DNA from: Pseudomonadota bacterium
Lineage (GTDB): Bacteria > Pseudomonadota > Alphaproteobacteria > Reyranellales > Reyranellaceae
Length of the DNA stretch: 11,507 nucleotides
Assembly (NCBI GenBank): GCA_023436825.1
Contig: JAEZHS010000489.1
Span: 1-11,507, forward strand
Reading direction: 5' to 3'
In this document: piece after piece, positions 8,951 through 11,507 of the stretch
How the letters are laid out: every line of letters begins with the position of its first letter
Numbering within the stretch: the first letter of the stretch is position 1
Notes under the pieces: model-generated
Told to the model about the DNA's origin: nothing
Databases searched by the model: none
The model's input: only the letters and a program-made list of their open reading frames with translations
Position numbers and translations under genes: made by a program

Positions 8951-9328
8951 CTAGGAGAGACTCCCGTACGGCTTGGTGATCAGTTCGAGCAAATGGCCGT
9001 TGGGGTCCTCGAAATAGACGCCGCGACCGCCCCAGTGATGGTTGATCTCGCCGGGACCGCTCTTGTCGTGGTCGGCGAAGTAGGCGACGCCCGCCTTCTT
9101 CAGGCGCGCGAACGAGGCGTCGAACTCCTGGTCTTCGACAAGGAAAGCGTAGTGCTGGGTGCGCACGTCCTTGGAATCGACGAAGTCGAGCGTGACGCCG
9201 TTGCTGGTCTGCACGGGCCGGAAGGGACCCCATTGCGCCTCGGGCTTGACGCCCAGGATGCCGGCGAGGAACTCAGCCGACGCATCCTTGTCCCTGGCCG
9301 GGATGATGATGTGGTTGAGGGCTGCCAT
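8951..9328 (-). CDS. VOC-family (glyoxalase/dioxygenase-like) protein
   Basis: This 125-residue protein has the vicinal oxygen chelate fold with two beta-alpha-beta-beta-beta modules (about 4-50 and 57-120). Three metal ligands can be proposed: His6 in LNHIIIP, His59 in RTQHYAFLV and Glu115 in HLLELITK. FEDPNGHLLEL is the standard closing motif. Members include lactoylglutathione lyase, bleomycin- or fosfomycin-binding proteins and extradiol dioxygenases; nothing here selects among them. A single short domain suggests a homodimer. ATG 9328 has GGAG about 8 bases upstream. It is downstream of the glycosyltransferase on the same strand (58-base gap), so co-transcription is possible but not evident. 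Confidence 0.88.
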   Translation of the reverse strand: MAALNHIIIPARDKDASAEFLAGILGVKPEAQWGPFRPVQTSNGVTLDFVDSKDVRTQHYAFLVEDQEFDASFARLKKAGVAYFADHDKSGPGEINHHWGGRGVYFEDPNGHLLELITKPYGSLS

Positions 9329-9386
9329 GATGCACTCCGTTGCTGCGTTGGAACATTGGTTCCACCGCAGCGGAGTTCAATCGCCG

Positions 9387-10439
9387 TCAGGAGGCGGCAG
9401 CGTCGGGCAGGGCGCGGCGTTTCAGGGGCTGCCAGGCACCGCGGGGGATCGGCTGCAGGGCCGCCAGGAATTGCGCGGCACAACGTTCCCAGGTGAAGCT
9501 CTCGGCATGGCGGCGGCAGTCCGCGGGCTCGCGGTCGATCGCCGCCACGCAGGCCTTGCGCAGATCCTCGTCGAGTGCACCCACTTTCGGATCGGTAACT
9601 ACGTCGAGCGGACCCGGCACGGGATAGCCGGCAACCGGTACGCCCGAGGCCAGCGCCTCGACCATGACCAGGCCGAACGTGTCGGTGCGGCTGGGGAAGA
9701 CGAAGCAGTCGGACTCGGCGTAGCGCAACGACAGCTCTGCCGTGTCGACCGAACCGAAGAAGCGCGCATCCTTGTAGCGGCGCTTGAGATCCTGAAGCTG
9801 CGGGCCGCCGCCGACCACCCATTTGGTTCCGGGAAGGTCGAGATCGAGGAAGGCCTTGATGTTCTTTTCGATGGCGACCCGGCCGGCGTAGAGCCAGATC
9901 GGCCGGGCGTCGCCGGTCTGGGTGCGCGGTCGGGGATGGAACGCCGCTATGTCGACGCCGCGCGACCACGGCACCAGGTTCTTGAAGCCGCGCTGCGCGA
10001 GGTCGTCGCGGATCGACTGCGCCACAACCAGTATCCCGGCCGAGGGCGCATGGAAGCGGCGCATGAAGGCGTAGCTCCAGGACAACGGCAGGCGGATGCG
10101 GGCGTGGACGTACTCGGGAAAGCGCGTGTGGTAGGCGGTGGTGAAAGGGATGCCGCGGCCCAGGCAGAAATTGCGTGCCGCCCAGCCCAGCGGGCCCTCG
10201 GTCACGAGATGGATGGCGTCGGGCGCGTAGAGCTTCAGCATGTGCGCCAGCCGTCCGCCGGGGAACAGCGACAGCCGGATCTCGGGATAGCTCGGGCAGG
10301 GCAGGGTGCGGAAGCGGTCGGGCCCGAACACTTCCACCTCGTGACCGTCGGTCCGCAGGAGCTGGGCCACCGTCTCGATGGTGCGCACCACGCCGTTGAT
10401 CTGCGGCCGCCAGGCGTCGGAGACGATGGCGATGCGCAA
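9387..10439 (-). CDS. GT4-family glycosyltransferase, likely diacylglycerol glycosyltransferase
   Basis: This 350-residue GT-B enzyme belongs to family GT4. The N-domain starts MRIAIVSDAWRPQINGVVRTIETVAQLL and holds TAYHTRFPEY (101-110), both typical of the SqdX, MgtA and SQD2 group of lipid glycosyltransferases. The C-domain shows the sugar-nucleotide site GRVAIEKNIKAF (186-197) and FPSRTDTFGLVMVEALASG, where the EX7E motif appears as Asp253-X7-Glu261. A frame extends upstream to 10643, but that part is shadow of plcP. TTG 10439 is chosen because GGAG lies 9 bases before it and the protein then begins correctly. It sits 5 bases after the plcP stop, so both are surely one operon. Function inferred from that pairing: glycosylation of diacylglycerol under phosphate shortage (an Agt-like role). 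Donor sugar is unknown; other GT4 roles remain possible. Confidence 0.85.
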   Translation of the reverse strand: MRIAIVSDAWRPQINGVVRTIETVAQLLRTDGHEVEVFGPDRFRTLPCPSYPEIRLSLFPGGRLAHMLKLYAPDAIHLVTEGPLGWAARNFCLGRGIPFTTAYHTRFPEYVHARIRLPLSWSYAFMRRFHAPSAGILVVAQSIRDDLAQRGFKNLVPWSRGVDIAAFHPRPRTQTGDARPIWLYAGRVAIEKNIKAFLDLDLPGTKWVVGGGPQLQDLKRRYKDARFFGSVDTAELSLRYAESDCFVFPSRTDTFGLVMVEALASGVPVAGYPVPGPLDVVTDPKVGALDEDLRKACVAAIDREPADCRRHAESFTWERCAAQFLAALQPIPRGAWQPLKRRALPDAAAS

Positions 10440-10444
10440 TCCGG

Positions 10445-11260
10445 CTACTCCGCCGCCAAACGGACCGGCGCCAGGCGCGGCAGCGTGGCGTCCCGGCGCG
10501 CGACTTCCTCGGCCCAGCGCACGATGCGCAGGCGGCCATCGAAGTCCTCGACCAGCGCGGTGCAGCTTTCGACCCAGTCGCCGTCGTTGCAGTAGAGGAT
10601 GCCCTCGATGGTGCGGATCTCGGCATGGTGGATGTGGCCGCACACCACGCCGTCGACGCCGCGGCGGCGTGCTTCGCTGGCGACGGCGTGCTCGTAGTTG
10701 TCGATGAACTGGACGGCGTTCTTGACCTTGTGCTTCAGGTAGGCCGACAGCGACCAGTAGGGCAGGCCGAGCTTGCGACGGGCCCAGTTGAACGTGGTGT
10801 TGATGCGCAAGGCCGCGCTGTAGGCCCAGTCCCCCAGGATGGCGAGCCAGCGGGCATAACGCACGATGCCGTCGAACTGGTCGCCGTGGATGATCAGCAG
10901 CTTGCGACCGTCCGGCTGGGTGTGGATCGCCTCTTCCTCGACCTTCACGTCGCCGAAGGTGAGCTGGCAGTACTGCCGTGCCGCCTCATCGTGATTGCCG
11001 GGGATGTAGATCACGTTGGTGCCCTTGCGCGCCTTGCGCATGATCTTCTGCACCACGTCGTTGTGGGCCTGCGGCCAGTACCACCAGCGCTTCAGGCGCC
11101 AGCCGTCGACGATGTCGCCGACCAGGTATAGCGTCTCGCTCTCGTTCCTTTTCAGGAAGTCGAGGAGCAATTCGGCTTGGCAACCGCGCGTACCGAGATG
11201 GATATCGGACAGGAAGATCGCGCGATGGCGGGCAGGTTGGTTACGCTCGATCACGGTCAT
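10445..11260 (-). CDS. plcP: PlcP-type metallophosphoesterase (phospholipase C; LpxH-like)
   Basis: This 271-residue calcineurin-like phosphoesterase carries a full two-metal site: SDIHLG (Asp19, His21), GDIVDGW (Asp49), GNHDE (Asn89, His90), IHGD (His125) and GHIHH (His209, His211). Stretches such as LSDIHLGTRGCQAELLLDFL, VGDIVDGWRLKRWWYWPQ and NDGDWVESCT match the alphaproteobacterial group that includes Sinorhizobium PlcP, a phosphate-starvation phospholipase C that releases diacylglycerol from membrane phospholipids. Automatic annotation usually calls these UDP-2,3-diacylglucosamine diphosphatase, which remains the alternative. ATG 11260 is chosen; a TTG at 11368 would add 36 residues of unlikely sequence. 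No clear Shine-Dalgarno is seen. The tightly linked lipid-type glycosyltransferase and the divergent diacylglycerol-kinase-like gene favour the lipid-remodelling role. Confidence 0.85.
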   Translation of the reverse strand: MTVIERNQPARHRAIFLSDIHLGTRGCQAELLLDFLKRNESETLYLVGDIVDGWRLKRWWYWPQAHNDVVQKIMRKARKGTNVIYIPGNHDEAARQYCQLTFGDVKVEEEAIHTQPDGRKLLIIHGDQFDGIVRYARWLAILGDWAYSAALRINTTFNWARRKLGLPYWSLSAYLKHKVKNAVQFIDNYEHAVASEARRRGVDGVVCGHIHHAEIRTIEGILYCNDGDWVESCTALVEDFDGRLRIVRWAEEVARRDATLPRLAPVRLAAE

Positions 11261-11268
11261 GTGGATAA
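11260..11268 (-). promoter_or_regulatory. Perfect DnaA-box 9-mer at the plcP start
   Basis: On the minus strand TTATCCACA ends with the A of the plcP ATG, matching the E. coli DnaA box consensus exactly. A single copy in 11.5 kb could be chance. No AT-rich unwinding element or box cluster accompanies it, so this is not an origin. Confidence 0.3.
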
Positions 11269-11367
11269 GACTCGACCGGCACAAAATATGTTGGGCGCGA
11301 TTGCGCGGGACGCAGGGGATTGTGTATGTCGGCGATTGCGTGGCTGTGAATCGATTGTGACGCTTCA
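11261..11367. promoter_or_regulatory. Divergent control region between plcP and the DAG-kinase-like gene
   Basis: This 107-base gap must hold promoters for both directions. An AT-rich patch (11281-11292) could supply a -10 for plcP, but I see no convincing -35. The direct repeat CTGTGAA-TCGA-TTGTGAC (11344-11361) has the 7-4-7 layout of a Pho box, with about 9 of 14 bases matching CTGTCAT twice. The word GATTG occurs four times (11299, 11318, 11334, 11353). None of this is conclusive. Confidence 0.45.
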
Positions 11368-11507
11368 ATGAACCTCGTTGCTCCCAAAGCCGTGTTGTTG
11401 ATCGTCAATCCGACGGCCGGACGGCGTCGGCACGGGCTGGTCGAGGCCGTTGCCGCCCGCGTACGCGCGGAAGGCTGGACGGTCGATGTCGTGGAGACGG
11501 CGGCCGC
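11368..11507 (+). CDS. Diacylglycerol kinase-family lipid kinase, N-terminal part
   Basis: The first 46 residues of a gene that runs out of the window read MNLVAPKAVLLIVNPTAGRRRHG and continue with LVEAVAARVRAEGWTVDVVET. The pattern IVNPTAGRRR, then an amphipathic helix and a beta strand, is the opening of the DAGK catalytic domain (DgkB, YegS and BmrU type), whose members phosphorylate diacylglycerol or related lipids with ATP. Beside a PlcP-like phospholipase the natural substrate would be diacylglycerol, returned to phosphatidic acid. The GGDG nucleotide loop that would confirm the family lies beyond the edge. No Shine-Dalgarno precedes ATG 11368. Confidence 0.75.
   Translation, partial: MNLVAPKAVLLIVNPTAGRRRHGLVEAVAARVRAEGWTVDVVETAA

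Noticed and set aside
9159..10595. Open frame of 478 codons on the plus strand opposite the VOC and glycosyltransferase genes
   Set aside because: No recognisable motif, and the opposite strand carries genes with clear family motifs.
9100..10626. Long minus-strand frame of 508 codons over the glycosyltransferase
   Set aside because: Alternate-frame shadow of the GT4 gene: composition is dominated by Arg, Pro and Ser with no GT motifs.
11260..11368. Replication origin suggested by the DnaA box
   Set aside because: Only one box, no AT-rich unwinding region and no dnaA, dnaN, repA or parAB genes nearby.

Overview
This is a GC-rich window of ordinary bacterial chromosome, most like an alphaproteobacterium. 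The queA-tgt pair, the PlcP-type phosphoesterase beside a GT4 glycosyltransferase, and the intergenic palindromes all fit that group, with a Rhodospirillales-, Reyranella- or rhizobia-like host as my best guess. Genus cannot be settled from this stretch alone. Coding density is high, and nearly every long open frame opposite a real gene is a GC-driven shadow.

Left part (1-5791), mostly minus strand. queA, tgt and pncA form a tight run (queA/tgt overlap ATGA, 13 bases to pncA) covering queuosine tRNA modification and nicotinamide salvage. Starting 16 bases from queA on the opposite strand is a GNAT acetyltransferase whose reading frame is broken, apparently by three single-base losses (2882-3361). 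Then come a metallo-beta-lactamase-fold hydrolase and purD (purine synthesis), 32 bases apart and possibly co-transcribed.

Middle (5792-8030), plus strand. A Phd-type antitoxin and a VapC PIN-domain toxin sit between the divergent purD and xseA genes. The cassette has much lower GC than its neighbours and carries two abutting palindromes just ahead of the antitoxin that look like its own operator. xseA (exonuclease VII large subunit) begins only 9 bases after vapC, so it may be read from the toxin-antitoxin promoter.

Right part (8031-11507). A 72-base palindromic intergenic repeat separates xseA from an RraA/HMG-aldolase-like gene. That gene converges on a small VOC-family (glyoxalase-like) gene across a hairpin and a G-quadruplex-type G tract. 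Next come two minus-strand genes 5 bases apart: a metallophosphoesterase closely resembling alphaproteobacterial PlcP (phospholipase C, usually annotated as LpxH-like) and a GT4 glycosyltransferase resembling lipid glycosyltransferases. The start of a diacylglycerol-kinase-family gene diverges from them. Together they suggest a membrane lipid remodelling locus: PlcP makes diacylglycerol, the glycosyltransferase turns it into glycolipid, and the kinase returns diacylglycerol to phosphatidic acid. The shared 107-base control region holds a weak Pho-box-like direct repeat and a perfect DnaA-box 9-mer.

No tRNA, rRNA, CRISPR array, insertion sequence or prophage was found. The strongest candidates for a second look are the lipid-remodelling trio, the toxin-antitoxin insertion with its operator, and the frame-broken GNAT gene.
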